The translations under genes and the position numbers were made by a program. Source: an uncultured Clostridia bacterium (GTDB lineage: Bacteria; Bacillota; Clostridia; Oscillospirales; CAG-272). Taken from it: a stretch of DNA of 57,855 bases. The notes under the pieces were generated by a model. That model did no database searches, was not told the origin of the DNA, and saw nothing but the letters and a program-made list of their open reading frames with translations. The stretch is from the NCBI GenBank assembly GCA_947624995.1, contig CANQMS010000016.1, positions 1 through 57,855 of the forward strand, in the 5' to 3' direction. Positions 45,931-54,387 of the stretch are shown here, in pieces (position 1 is the first letter of the stretch; every line of letters starts with the position of its first letter).

Positions 45931-47520
45931 TTATCCCGTCAGTACGCGCTTTACGTAGAGAGCGTCGTTTTTTGTAAGCGCGTTTGTGACGACGAGGAGC
46001 AGCAGATATAAAGACGCGGACGCGGTCATCATCAGCGCCATTGAGGCGAATCCCTCGGCGCGGTAGAGGCGCGGTACGAAATTCGTGACAAAGCGGATCG
46101 CGGAGGCGGCGAGCGTCGAGGCGATGAGGGGGCGCAGGAGCCAGCCGAATATGTGCGGCGTCACGTCCGCGACGGCGAGCAGCCGCCAGATCGAGAGCGA
46201 GGCGTTGAACACTTCGCTTATGATGATGGTCGCCGCGTAGCCGGAGATGCCGAACCTCGGCACGAGCAGCCAGACGAGCGCGACGCTGAGCGCGGAGTCT
46301 ATGATATTCACACGCATACAGAAGAGCTGCTCGCCGAGCCCCTTCAAAAGGTTGTCAACGGCGGTGTCGAGGTACATTATCGGAATGACGGGCGCGATCA
46401 TGCGTATATAGCGCCCCGCCTCCTCGCTGCCGTACAGCGTCAGCCCGAGCTCGCGCGAAAAAGTCATCATCAGCCCCGAGACGCCGACGGCGAAGATAAG
46501 CGTCGCTCGGAAGACGGAGCCCGCGATGTGGCGTATGCGGTTTTTTTCGCCCCTTGCGCGGGAGAGGGACACCTCCGGCACGAGCAGCGAGGAAAACGGC
46601 CCCATTATCGCGTATGGGAACATGATTACGGGCATGACCATGCCGTGGAGCGTCCCGTATGAGGCGAGCGATTCCGAATAGCCGCAGCCGTGGAGGCGGA
46701 GCGCCTTCGGGATGAGGATATGCTCGACGGTCACGAGCCCGGAGCGCAGATACGACGAGAGCGCGACAGGGAGCGCAGCGCCCGTAAGGCTGCGCGCGGC
46801 TGCCGAGGCGGTGTCTGCGGAGAGCTCGGTTCTGCCCGTTTTTTCGTCGGACGCGGAAAAATCGGCGTGCCGCCTGCGGTCGGCTCGGTAGAGTGCGAAC
46901 GAGACGATGAACGACGCCGCCTCCGCGACGGCACCGCCGCCGACAACGGCGATCAGAGAATATTCAAGTCCCGACGGCAGAAAAAGCGAAAGCCCAGCCG
47001 CCGTTATCATTATTTTGAGTACCTGACCGCAGAAGTCGGAGAGCGCGTTTTTGTAGACGCGGCGGCAGGCGTTGAAGTAGCCGGAGAGGGCGGAGGTCAG
47101 CGCCGTCGGCGCGAGCGTGAACGCGAGGAGGCGCAGGCACAGGACGGTGCGTCCGTCGCCGAGCAGCACGCCTCCGATATAATCGGCGCCGAAAAAGAGG
47201 ACGGCGCCGCCGACCGTGCCGAAGAAGAGGCAGTAAAAGCACGCCGTGCGCATTACATAGCCGAGGCGGCGGGCTCTCTCTTCCGCGGGAGCGGTAAGGA
47301 CGGTTTCCGCCGTCATCCTTGTGACGGCGAGCGAGATCCCGGACGTTGCGAACGTGACGGCGAAGCCGTATGCGGAGGAGACGAGGGTGAGCAGACCCAT
47401 ACCGTCCGCGCCGAGCCTGCCGGTAACATAGACGTTGAACGCCACAGATACGGCGCGCATCAGAAGCGCCGCCCCGGTCATCAGTATGGCGTTATAGAAA
47501 TACTGCTTTACCGCGCGCAT
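45931..47520 (-). CDS. SpoVB-like polysaccharide/lipid flippase (MOP superfamily)
   Basis: The protein has 529 residues with ATG 47520 after GGAGG. It has about 14 hydrophobic membrane segments spread over its whole length and the N-terminal pattern of the SpoVB/MurJ-like group (LLMRAVSVAFNVYVTGRLGA). Such proteins flip lipid-linked sugars across the membrane; SpoVB acts in spore cortex formation, and other members act in capsule or cell-wall glycan export. Location next to spoVAD-spoVAE (convergent) favours a sporulation role but does not prove it. No sugar transferase genes are close by. Confidence 0.85.
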   Translation of the reverse strand: MRAVKQYFYNAILMTGAALLMRAVSVAFNVYVTGRLGADGMGLLTLVSSAYGFAVTFATSGISLAVTRMTAETVLTAPAEERARRLGYVMRTACFYCLFFGTVGGAVLFFGADYIGGVLLGDGRTVLCLRLLAFTLAPTALTSALSGYFNACRRVYKNALSDFCGQVLKIMITAAGLSLFLPSGLEYSLIAVVGGGAVAEAASFIVSFALYRADRRRHADFSASDEKTGRTELSADTASAAARSLTGAALPVALSSYLRSGLVTVEHILIPKALRLHGCGYSESLASYGTLHGMVMPVIMFPYAIMGPFSSLLVPEVSLSRARGEKNRIRHIAGSVFRATLIFAVGVSGLMMTFSRELGLTLYGSEEAGRYIRMIAPVIPIMYLDTAVDNLLKGLGEQLFCMRVNIIDSALSVALVWLLVPRFGISGYAATIIISEVFNASLSIWRLLAVADVTPHIFGWLLRPLIASTLAASAIRFVTNFVPRLYRAEGFASMALMMTASASLYLLLLVVTNALTKNDALYVKRVLTG

Positions 47521-47806
47521 CCGCCGCCTCCGAGTGTTATATCTTCCATGTATTTATACGGCGGTTTTGGGGGAGATATGCGAAAGCATATGAAACTTTT
47601 TTCTGCTTTTCTGCTGCGCCGCTGATGAAGACAGAATTTTTTGCTCGCTTCGAAGCAGGCGGAAGTTTATGTGAAACTTATGTTTTTTTATAATCCTTTC
47701 ATCAAATTCACGTGCCAAGCCGCACCCAGTGAAAAAAGCCTCCCAAGGGTTGAAAGGATTGTAAATCAAACGGGACGGTTTAAGCCTCTCCTCTACTCGC
47801 TTATAC
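47521..47806. other. Gene-free stretch before the repeat cluster
   Basis: No coding region is supported. It holds a GATATGC-GAAA-GCATATG-type hairpin near 47575-47592, the palindrome GCTTCGAAGC (47648-47657) that recurs at 47822, and a 10-bp inverted repeat AATCCTTTCA (47692-47701) / TGAAAGGATT (47751-47760). A TATAAT (47689-47694) on the plus strand has a poor -35 (TTTATG) at 17 bases, so transcription into the repeat is possible but unproven. Confidence 0.5.
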
Positions 47807-48205
47807 TTCTTTATATTCCTTGCTTCGAAGCTGGGGAAGTTCGTTAAGGATGGACCCTCCGAGGTCCCTCCTTAACAATCCACCCATGGCACAAGGGGGG
47901 ATCCCCCCTTGTGAATCCCCCATAGGTGCGCCCTGTGAGATGCGGAGCGAGGCGTATGTTTATCGCTCCCCGGTTCGTGCGTCGACGCGAAACGTTCGTG
48001 CCGCGGCTGAACGCTGACGCGCCGACAGCGACCGCGCGGGAGCGCGCTGTGTGCCTACGTTCACGGGCGTACAGCGGCGCTTGGCGGTCGCGGAGCAAAA
48101 TTGTCTCTTCGAAAGTGCGAACAGCGCTCTCTCTTTTTTCCTTTTGAACGCTGACGCGCCGACAGCTCCCGTGAGGGGGCGCGTTTTGTGCCTACGCGCT
48201 TGACC
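47807..48205 (+). repeat. Structured noncoding repeat, left copy
   Basis: This is the mirror image of the copy at 48310-48722. The outer 200 bases are about nine-tenths alike by eye, the inner part less so. It contains several hairpins: GTTAAGGATGGACC with GGTCCCTCCTTAAC (about 47843-47875), and CACAAGGGGGG with CCCCCCTTGTG nested inside CACCCATGG-like arms (about 47880-47930). Further in are CTTCGAAAGTGCGAACAGC and GAACGCTGACGCGCCGACAGC. The open frames inside are short and change between copies, so it is judged noncoding. Confidence 0.8.
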
Positions 48206-48309
48206 GAAGGTTGAAATATTACATGCAAGCGGTTAGAGATGAGGAAATCGTTCGCGGGCAAGCGATTGTGTGCAGGGGGTGCGTTGACAGGTGAGTAAAA
48301 CAAATCGTT

Positions 48310-48722
48310 TTACAGACGCTGTCGGTCTGGCGTATAGGTGCGGGCATACGCCCGCACAGACGCTGTCAGCCGCGGCAGCGTTCAAAAGGATAATAAAAAA
48401 GTGCTGTTCGCACTTTCGAAGAGACGGTTTTGGGCGCAAAAAATAGAAGACGCTGTCGGTCCGGCGGATAGGTGCAGGCATACGCCTGCACGGGCGCTGT
48501 GGGCGCGTCAGCGTTCAGCCGCGGCACGAACGATTCGCGTCGAAGCACGAACCGGGGAGAGAGAAATATCAATTTCGCACCGCAGCTTGACGGGCGCACC
48601 CATGGGGAATTCACAAGGGGGGTATCCCCCCTTGTGCCATGGGTGGATTGTTAAGGAGGGACCTCGGGGGGTCCATCCTTAACGAACTTCTCCCGCTTTG
48701 AAGCAAGGAAAATAAAGAAGAT
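48310..48722 (-). repeat. Structured noncoding repeat, right inverted copy
   Basis: The reverse complement of this stretch repeats the left copy. In this copy the nested hairpin (about 48598-48645) is fully paired on its outer arms (CCATGGG/CCCATGG), and the inner part has two extra GTGCAGGCATACGCCTGCAC-type palindromes (about 48338-48357 and 48472-48491). With the left copy it forms an inverted repeat around a roughly 100-base centre. Confidence 0.8.
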
Positions 48723-48742
48723 CAAGATAAAGAAAGACAAAA

Positions 48743-48845
48743 GCCATGGATGGATTGTTACGTAATGGAGGCGTCTGCTGCCGCAGCCGCGCGGGGGTCC
48801 ATCCTTAACGAACTTCCCCCTGCTTTGAAGCAAGGAATATAAAGA
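48743..48845 (-). repeat. Structured noncoding repeat, truncated third copy
   Basis: Same orientation as the right copy. It keeps the end GGTCCATCCTTAACGAACTT and GCTTTGAAGCAAGGAATATAAAG, but has an altered hairpin loop (CGTCTGCTGCCGCAGCCGCG) and is cut off at GCCATGG, where the G-rich hairpin should begin. Confidence 0.7.
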
Positions 48846-48959
48846 AATATCAAGCGTATAGGCGCAAAGCAAGTATATTTGCTTATGCTGTGCGCTGCAA
48901 AATCAGCGGGATTTGCAAAAAACATATCGTTGCCGGGGTGCCAAGGGGCGGGAAGCCCC

Positions 48960-50282
48960 TCATATATCGCACGAGAGGAGCTCCCGATACGTCTCCCGCC
49001 TAACGCCGAGGCGGTCGGCGCCGCCCCTCAGTATGACGACGGGCGGGCGGCAGACGCGGTTATAATTCGACGCCATCGAATAGTTGTACGCGCCGGTGAC
49101 AAGCACTGCCAGAAGGTCCCCGCGCTCGGGACGGGCGATCATCATCCCCTCTCCAAGCAGGTCGCCGGACTCGCAGCACCTGCCGCCGACGGTGCATTCG
49201 AAGTCGGCGGGCGCGTCCGCGCGGTTCGCGAGCACAGCCGTATACCGCGACTGATAAAGCGTGTAGCGCGGATTATCCGTCATGCCGCCGTCAACGGATA
49301 CGTAGCTGCGGAACCCGGGAATCTCCTTGACGCCGCCGACGGTGTAGACCGTCATCCCCGCGTCCGCGACGAGGCTGCGCCCCGGCTCGAGCAGAATGCG
49401 CGGCACCGCGACGCCGTGCTCCGCACAGGCGCGCTTTATGTGCTCCGCTATGATCTCTATGTTCTTTTCAATGCTTATTTCCGGGTCCTGCTCCGTGTAC
49501 CGGACGCCGAAGCCGCCGCCGAGGTTGAGCGTGCCTGCCTCATAGCCGAGCGCGCGGCGAACATCGGCGATAAATCCGATCATTATGTCGGCGGCGTCCG
49601 CGAAGGGCTTCGTCTCGAATATTTGCGAGCCGATGTGACAGTGAAAGCCGCAGAGCTCGACATTTTGCCGGCACAGCGCCGCGCGCGTTATCGAAAGCGC
49701 CGCGCCTGTCTCTATCGCGGAGCCGAATTTCGAGTCAACGCGCCCGGTGCTGATCTTTGCGTGCGTGTGCGGGTCGATGCCGGGCGTTATGCGCAGCAGT
49801 ATCTTCTGCTTTATGCCGAGTCTTCCCGCCTCCGCGTCCACGCGGTCGAGCTCCTCGGCGCCGTCGACGATGAAATATCCGACGCCGCTCTCCATCGCGA
49901 AGCGGATGTCGGCGTCGGTTTTGTTATTCCCGTGGAAATAAGCTCGCTCCGTCGGAAATTCCGCCGCGACCGCGGTCGCAAGCTCGCCGGGGGAGACGAT
50001 GTCGGTCGACATGTCCTCGCTTTTCATTATCCTGTATATCTCGCAGAAACAGAGCGCCTTTGAGGCATAGAGCGGCTCCGAGCCCGAGGGAAGGTATTTT
50101 TCCATCGCCGCCTTATATTCGCGGCACCGGGCGCGGATGCGGTCCTCGTCTATGAGCAAGAGTGGCGTGCCGTATTTTTCCGCGAGCCGGACTGTGTCGA
50201 CACCGGCGAAGCAGAGGTGCCCGCTCTCGCCGACAGTCACGTTTTCGTGAAGTATCGTCTTTGAAAGAGTTTCGGTCGTCAT
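48960..50282 (-). CDS. lysA: Diaminopimelate decarboxylase
   Basis: The protein has 440 residues and is a PLP-dependent cytoplasmic enzyme that turns meso-diaminopimelate into L-lysine, the last step of the pathway. PLP-binding Lys75 lies in LYASKALC. Also visible are HCHIGSQIFE, the phosphate-binding loop NLGGGFGVRY, EPGRSLVADAG and the active-site Cys region GGRCCESGDLL. It is the last gene of the dapA-dapB-dapF-dapL-lysA operon, 9 bases after dapL. A weak GC hairpin (about 48943-48958) lies just behind the stop. Confidence 0.96.
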   Translation of the reverse strand: MTTETLSKTILHENVTVGESGHLCFAGVDTVRLAEKYGTPLLLIDEDRIRARCREYKAAMEKYLPSGSEPLYASKALCFCEIYRIMKSEDMSTDIVSPGELATAVAAEFPTERAYFHGNNKTDADIRFAMESGVGYFIVDGAEELDRVDAEAGRLGIKQKILLRITPGIDPHTHAKISTGRVDSKFGSAIETGAALSITRAALCRQNVELCGFHCHIGSQIFETKPFADAADIMIGFIADVRRALGYEAGTLNLGGGFGVRYTEQDPEISIEKNIEIIAEHIKRACAEHGVAVPRILLEPGRSLVADAGMTVYTVGGVKEIPGFRSYVSVDGGMTDNPRYTLYQSRYTAVLANRADAPADFECTVGGRCCESGDLLGEGMMIARPERGDLLAVLVTGAYNYSMASNYNRVCRPPVVILRGGADRLGVRRETYRELLSCDI

Positions 50283-50291
50283 AAATTTACC

Positions 50292-51479
50292 TCAGAAAAA
50301 TGTGCGCAGGCGCGCCGCCGCCTCATCTGTCGCCTCGTGCGAGCCGAATGCGGTCAGGCGGAAATAGCCCTCCCCGCACTTGCCGAACCCGGCGCCGGGC
50401 GTGCCGACGATGTTTGCCTCGGTGAGCAGCCTGTCAAAAAACTCCCACGAACTGTCGGTGCCGGTGCATTTCAGCCAGATATACGGCGAGGAGACGCCGC
50501 CCGTGAACGTGACGCCGCGCTCGCGCAGGACGGAGGCGAGCTTTGATGCGTTTTCCATATAATATTTCACGAGTCCGAGGCATTCCTCGCGCCCCCGATC
50601 GGACAGCGCCGCTTCCGCGCCGCGCTGCACGACGTACGGGACGCCGTTGAACTTCGTCGCCTGCCGCCTGCCCCACATTTCGCAGAGCGACATCCCGCCC
50701 GCCGTGAGCTCGGCGGGGACGACCGTCCACGAGCAGCGCGTTCCCGTAAATCCCGCGTCCTTTGAAAGGCTGCATATTTCAACGGCGCATCCGCGCGCGC
50801 CTTCAATTTCGTATATGGAGTGCGGGCAGCCGTCGCTTATGTACGCCTCATATGCGGCGTCAAAAATTATGAGCGAGCCCGTCCTGTTCGCAAAATCCAC
50901 CCAAGCGGCGAGCATTTCGCGGTCATAGACCGCGCCGGTCGGATTGTTCGGCGAGCAGATGTAGATGATATACCCCTCGCCCTCGCCGCGAAGACCGTCC
51001 GGCATCGGAAGAAAGCCGTTTTCCTCCGTCGCGGGCAAAAACTCGACGCGGCGGCCCGCCATCAGGTTCGAATCGAGATAGACGGGGTATACCGGGTCGG
51101 GAATGAGCACCGTGTTGTCGCCGAACAGCTCCGTGATATTTCCGACGTCGCTCTTCGCGCCGTCCGAGACGAAGATCTCCGATGTGCCGAGCGCAACGCC
51201 GAATCGCGCGTAGCGGCGCTTTATCGCTTCGAGCAGAAAATCATATCCGAACTCGGGCGCGTACCCGCGGAATGTTGATTTTTCCGCCATTTCGGCGACG
51301 GCGGCAGACATTGCCGAGGTGACGGCAGGCGTCAGCGGCAGCGTCACGTCCCCGATGCCGAGGCGGATGATGCGCGCCTCCGGGTGCGCGGCGGTAAATT
51401 TCGCGACGCGCGACGCGATCTCGGAAAAAAGATAACTTTTTCCGACTGAGCGGTAGTTTTCATTTATTTTTATTTTCAC
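50292..51479 (-). CDS. dapL: LL-diaminopimelate aminotransferase
   Basis: The protein has 395 residues and probably starts at GTG 51479 (MKIKINENY), after GGGGG. It makes LL-diaminopimelate directly from tetrahydrodipicolinate and glutamate, bypassing the succinyl- or acetyl-dependent steps, and no dapD or dapE is present in this cluster. Fold-type I aminotransferase marks are GIGDVTLPL, DPVYPVYLDSN, SPNNPTGAVY and PLP-binding Lys240 in SLSKDAGFTGTRC. It follows dapF by 21 bases in the lysine operon. Confidence 0.96.
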   Translation of the reverse strand: MKIKINENYRSVGKSYLFSEIASRVAKFTAAHPEARIIRLGIGDVTLPLTPAVTSAMSAAVAEMAEKSTFRGYAPEFGYDFLLEAIKRRYARFGVALGTSEIFVSDGAKSDVGNITELFGDNTVLIPDPVYPVYLDSNLMAGRRVEFLPATEENGFLPMPDGLRGEGEGYIIYICSPNNPTGAVYDREMLAAWVDFANRTGSLIIFDAAYEAYISDGCPHSIYEIEGARGCAVEICSLSKDAGFTGTRCSWTVVPAELTAGGMSLCEMWGRRQATKFNGVPYVVQRGAEAALSDRGREECLGLVKYYMENASKLASVLRERGVTFTGGVSSPYIWLKCTGTDSSWEFFDRLLTEANIVGTPGAGFGKCGEGYFRLTAFGSHEATDEAAARLRTFF

Positions 51480-51500
51480 AGTAGACCCCCAAAAAAGAAA

Positions 51501-52349
51501 CTATATTTCGTAAACGCCTTCGTAGACCTTTACCGCCGGACCGGTCATCGTCACTGAGAAATCCCCGTCGACGGTGACGGCGAGCTCCCCGCCGACAAGG
51601 CGCACGGAAACGGGCGTGCCGGGGCGGCAGATGCCGAGCCGCACGGCGGCGGCGACAGAGGCGCACGCGCCGGTGCCGCAGGCGTATGTCTCGCCCGAGC
51701 CCCGCTCCCAGACGCGCATTTCAAGCGTTTTTTCGTCTATGACGCGGACAAATTCGGTGTTTACCCTCTCCGGGAACATCGTGTGATGCTCAAACAGCGG
51801 ACCTATCGCGCACAAGTCGAGGGAGCCGACGTTGTCAACGAACGTGACGGCGTGCGGATTTCCCATCGAAACGCAGGTCAGCCGCCATTGCCTGCCATTT
51901 ATGTCGATAGCGCCGTCAACGAATTCATCCGCGCCGCAGAGGACGGGGACGTCCGCGGCAGCAAACGAGGCGCGCCCCATTCCGACTTTGACGCTTGCGA
52001 CCTTCCCGGTCTTTTCGTCGGGGAAGAGCGTGAGCGATTTTATGCCGCTCCGCGTCTCGACCGTGACGGAGGTGCTTTTTACGATGCCGTTGTCGTAGAG
52101 AAATTTGCCGACGCAGCGTATCGCGTTGCCGCACATCATGCCCTCGCTCCCGTCGAGGTTGAACATGCGCATTTTGGCGTCCGCGACGTCGGACCGACAG
52201 ATGAGGACGAGCCCGTCCGCACCGACAGAGGTGTGGCGGGGTGACATTCTCGCCGAGAGCGCGCCGGGGTCGCAGGGTTCGCCGGAGAAGCAGTCGACGT
52301 ATATATAGTCGTTGCCGCAGCCGTGCATCTTTGTAAAGTTTATTTTCAT
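51501..52349 (-). CDS. dapF: Diaminopimelate epimerase
   Basis: The protein has 282 residues and converts LL- to meso-diaminopimelate, used for peptidoglycan and lysine. The two catalytic Cys are Cys73 in MMCGNAIRC and Cys224 in ACGTGACA. The N-terminus KMHGCGNDYIYVD and GNPHAVTFVD are also typical. The ribosome binding site AAGGAG overlaps the dapB stop. It is the third gene of the lysine operon, and its product feeds lysA. Confidence 0.96.
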   Translation of the reverse strand: MKINFTKMHGCGNDYIYVDCFSGEPCDPGALSARMSPRHTSVGADGLVLICRSDVADAKMRMFNLDGSEGMMCGNAIRCVGKFLYDNGIVKSTSVTVETRSGIKSLTLFPDEKTGKVASVKVGMGRASFAAADVPVLCGADEFVDGAIDINGRQWRLTCVSMGNPHAVTFVDNVGSLDLCAIGPLFEHHTMFPERVNTEFVRVIDEKTLEMRVWERGSGETYACGTGACASVAAAVRLGICRPGTPVSVRLVGGELAVTVDGDFSVTMTGPAVKVYEGVYEI

Positions 52350-52367
52350 CCGGTTACAGGGTCTCCT

Positions 52368-53114
52368 TTATTCCGCTGCGACGTCATCCATTGAATACAT
52401 CCCCGCCGGCTTCCCGACGAGGAAGGCGGCGGCGGTCAGCGCGCCCTCCGCAAACAGCGTTCTGCTCTCCGCCCGGTGCTTCAGCGTTATTATCTCGTTT
52501 CCGGACGAAATGATGACCTCATGCTCGCCGACGACGCCGCCGATGCGGAGCGAGTGTATGCCGATCTCATTTTTCGCGCGTTTTTTGTGCCCGGAGCGCC
52601 CGAAGACAAGCTCCGCGTCCGGGATCGAATCCCGGACGGCGCGCGCGAGCGTCAGCGCAGTGCCGCTCGGAGCGTCAAGCTTTCTGTCGTGATGCGTCTC
52701 GACGATCTCGACCTCGGCGTCCGGCATTATTGCGGCGGCAGCCCTTGCAAATCTGGCGAGCACGGCGATGCCGAGCGAGAAATTCGCCGAGAGAAAGACA
52801 GGTATTTTTTCGGACGCCGCCCTTATCTGCGACATCTCCTCCTCCGTCTGCCCCGTCGTCGCGATGACGAGCGGCAGCGAGCGCGCGACCGCGTATTCTG
52901 TCAGCGCCGCCGTACACGTGTGGTGCGAGAAGTCGACGATGACGTCCGCCTTGCCCGTGTATTCGTCGAGCGCGCCGAACAGCTTCGTGTCGCCGGCGTC
53001 GGCGGACGGGTCTATTCCGGCGGCGAGACGGACCCCCTGCCGCGCGCCGCTCTCGATCAGCTCGCGCACGGCAGAGCCCATTCTCCCGCAGGCTCCGTTC
53101 AGTATTATATCCAT
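52368..53114 (-). CDS. dapB: 4-hydroxy-tetrahydrodipicolinate reductase
   Basis: The protein has 248 residues and reduces the DapA product to tetrahydrodipicolinate with NAD(P)H. The nucleotide-binding loop NGACGRMGSAV is at the very N-terminus. FSHHTCTAAL, ATTGQTEEEM and the catalytic ETHHDRKLDAPSGTA stretch are all present. It lies 25 bases after dapA and 18 before dapF in the lysine operon. Confidence 0.96.
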   Translation of the reverse strand: MDIILNGACGRMGSAVRELIESGARQGVRLAAGIDPSADAGDTKLFGALDEYTGKADVIVDFSHHTCTAALTEYAVARSLPLVIATTGQTEEEMSQIRAASEKIPVFLSANFSLGIAVLARFARAAAAIMPDAEVEIVETHHDRKLDAPSGTALTLARAVRDSIPDAELVFGRSGHKKRAKNEIGIHSLRIGGVVGEHEVIISSGNEIITLKHRAESRTLFAEGALTAAAFLVGKPAGMYSMDDVAAE

Positions 53115-53139
53115 GCCGTCAGTCCTTCCTGCAAAAATT

Positions 53140-54030
53140 TTACTTTAATTCTATCCCCGCCTCGATCATGCGGCGGCGGAGGATCTCCCGCTTTTCAGGT
53201 TCCATGCGGCAGAGCGGACCGCGCAGCTCTGCTGAGCAGAAGCCCATCATTGCCATTGCTTCCTTCACGGGGATCGGATTGACGTCCGAGAAGAGCGCCT
53301 TTATGAGCGGGAGCAGGCGGAGCTGGAGCGCGGCGCTCTCGGCGACCCTGCCCGCGGCGAAGAGACGGCAGATCTCGCACGTCTCCTTCGGCAGGACGTT
53401 TGAGAGCACGGAGATGACTCCGACGGCGCCGAGCGCCATCAGGGGCGTTATCTGATCGTCGTTGCCGGAGTAGAGCGCGAGCCTGTCGCCGACGAGGGAC
53501 GCCGTTTCGGCTATGGCGGAGATATTGCCGCACGCCTCCTTTATCCCGACGATGTTTTTGTGGTCGGCGAGGGCGGCGTACGTCTCGGGCGCGATGTTCA
53601 TCCCCGTGCGGGACGGGACGTTATACAGTATCATCGGCTTGTCGACGCTGTCGCCTATCTCGGTATACAGATTTATGAGCCCGCGCTGGGAGGTCTTGTT
53701 GTAGTACGGCGTGACGACGAGCAGCGCGTCCGCGCCCGCCTCGCACGCCGCCCGGCAGAGATAGATTGCGTGGACGGTGTCGTTGCTGCCGGTCCCGGCG
53801 ATGACGGGGACGCGCCCGGCGGCGCGCTTTACGGCGTATGCGATAGTGTCGATGTGCTCGCGGTCGACGAGAGTCGACGCCTCTCCCGTCGTCCCGCAGA
53901 CTACGAGCGCGTCGACGCCGCTCTCTATCTGCCAGTCTATGATCCTTCCGAACGAATCATAATCGACGGCTCTGTCCGCAAACGGCGTTACGAGCGCCGT
54001 CGCTACTCCGGTGAATACGGTTTTTTTCAT
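53140..54030 (-). CDS. dapA: 4-hydroxy-tetrahydrodipicolinate synthase
   Basis: The protein has 296 residues and condenses pyruvate with aspartate semialdehyde, the first committed step to diaminopimelate and lysine. The Schiff-base Lys164 lies in VGIKEACGN. Tyr136 (LYNVPSRTG) and Thr47-Thr48 (CGTTGEAS) complete the catalytic set. ATG 54030 follows AAAGGATC. It is the first gene of the operon and lies directly behind a lysine riboswitch with its own terminator, so lysine represses the whole cluster. The dipicolinate made in spores branches from the same pathway, which links this operon to the spoVA genes. Confidence 0.97.
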   Translation of the reverse strand: MKKTVFTGVATALVTPFADRAVDYDSFGRIIDWQIESGVDALVVCGTTGEASTLVDREHIDTIAYAVKRAAGRVPVIAGTGSNDTVHAIYLCRAACEAGADALLVVTPYYNKTSQRGLINLYTEIGDSVDKPMILYNVPSRTGMNIAPETYAALADHKNIVGIKEACGNISAIAETASLVGDRLALYSGNDDQITPLMALGAVGVISVLSNVLPKETCEICRLFAAGRVAESAALQLRLLPLIKALFSDVNPIPVKEAMAMMGFCSAELRGPLCRMEPEKREILRRRMIEAGIELK

Positions 54031-54052
54031 GGTTGTGGATCCTTTCCCTCAC

Positions 54053-54092
54053 GGAAAACAGCGGCAGCCGGTACGGATCGTACCGGCTGCCG
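54053..54092 (-). terminator. Intrinsic terminator of the lysine riboswitch
   Basis: A perfect 14-bp stem, CGGCAGCCGGTACG (54062-54075) with its complement (54079-54092), and a 3-base loop are followed on the minus strand by CTGTTTT. It lies between the aptamer and dapA. The CGTACATTATTCACGTAC segment (about 54094-54116) could join an alternative antiterminator. Confidence 0.85.
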
Positions 54093-54127
54093 AAAATGTA
54101 CGTGAATAATGTACGAAATCAGCGATC

Positions 54128-54298
54128 CCGATAGCTCTCCGTTTTAAAAACGACAGTCCGGGAGATGTTCTCGCCCCGGCCCAAGCTCCGCGCCTTCGCC
54201 CGACGCGTGCTTTCGGCACCGGCACCTTTCGCCCTCCCGACGGTCGACGACGACCCTTCGGGCAGGAGGGCTACTGTTTGCGCGGTGCGCCTCTACCT
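54128..54298 (-). promoter_or_regulatory. Lysine riboswitch aptamer (L box)
   Basis: The minus strand shows the conserved L-box core in order: GGTAGAGGCGC at the 5' end, then CAAACAGTAG, GGCGAAAGGTGCCGGTGCCGAA, and ACTGTCG...ACGGAGAGCTATC at the 3' end. The GGTAG and CTATC ends pair to form P1. It sits in the leader of the dapA operon, between the promoter and a strong terminator, which fits transcription attenuation by lysine. Confidence 0.92.
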
Positions 54299-54330
54299 TT
54301 GAATTGCGTGTTTGTTTTTATGTTTTTCCC

Positions 54331-54359
54331 AGTATATCACACCGGCGTGCCGGTGTCAA
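54331..54359 (-). promoter_or_regulatory. Promoter of the lysine operon with palindromic spacer
   Basis: On the minus strand TTGACA, a 17-bp spacer and TATACT, with extended -10 TGA, close to the ideal sigma-A promoter. An 18-bp perfect palindrome ACACCGGCGTGCCGGTGT (54339-54356) covers the spacer and part of the -35, so a repressor could add a second layer of control. Confidence 0.88.
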
Positions 54360-54387
54360 CGGTTTTTTTGCGACGCCGCGGAAATTG

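Noticed and set aside
48366..48682. Open frames of 80-115 residues in the repeat cluster
   Set aside because: They span hairpins, differ in frame and length between the repeat copies, and lack ribosome binding sites.
47807..48845. CRISPR array or insertion sequence
   Set aside because: There are no regular short repeats with unique spacers and no transposase frame. The copies are long, few and inverted.
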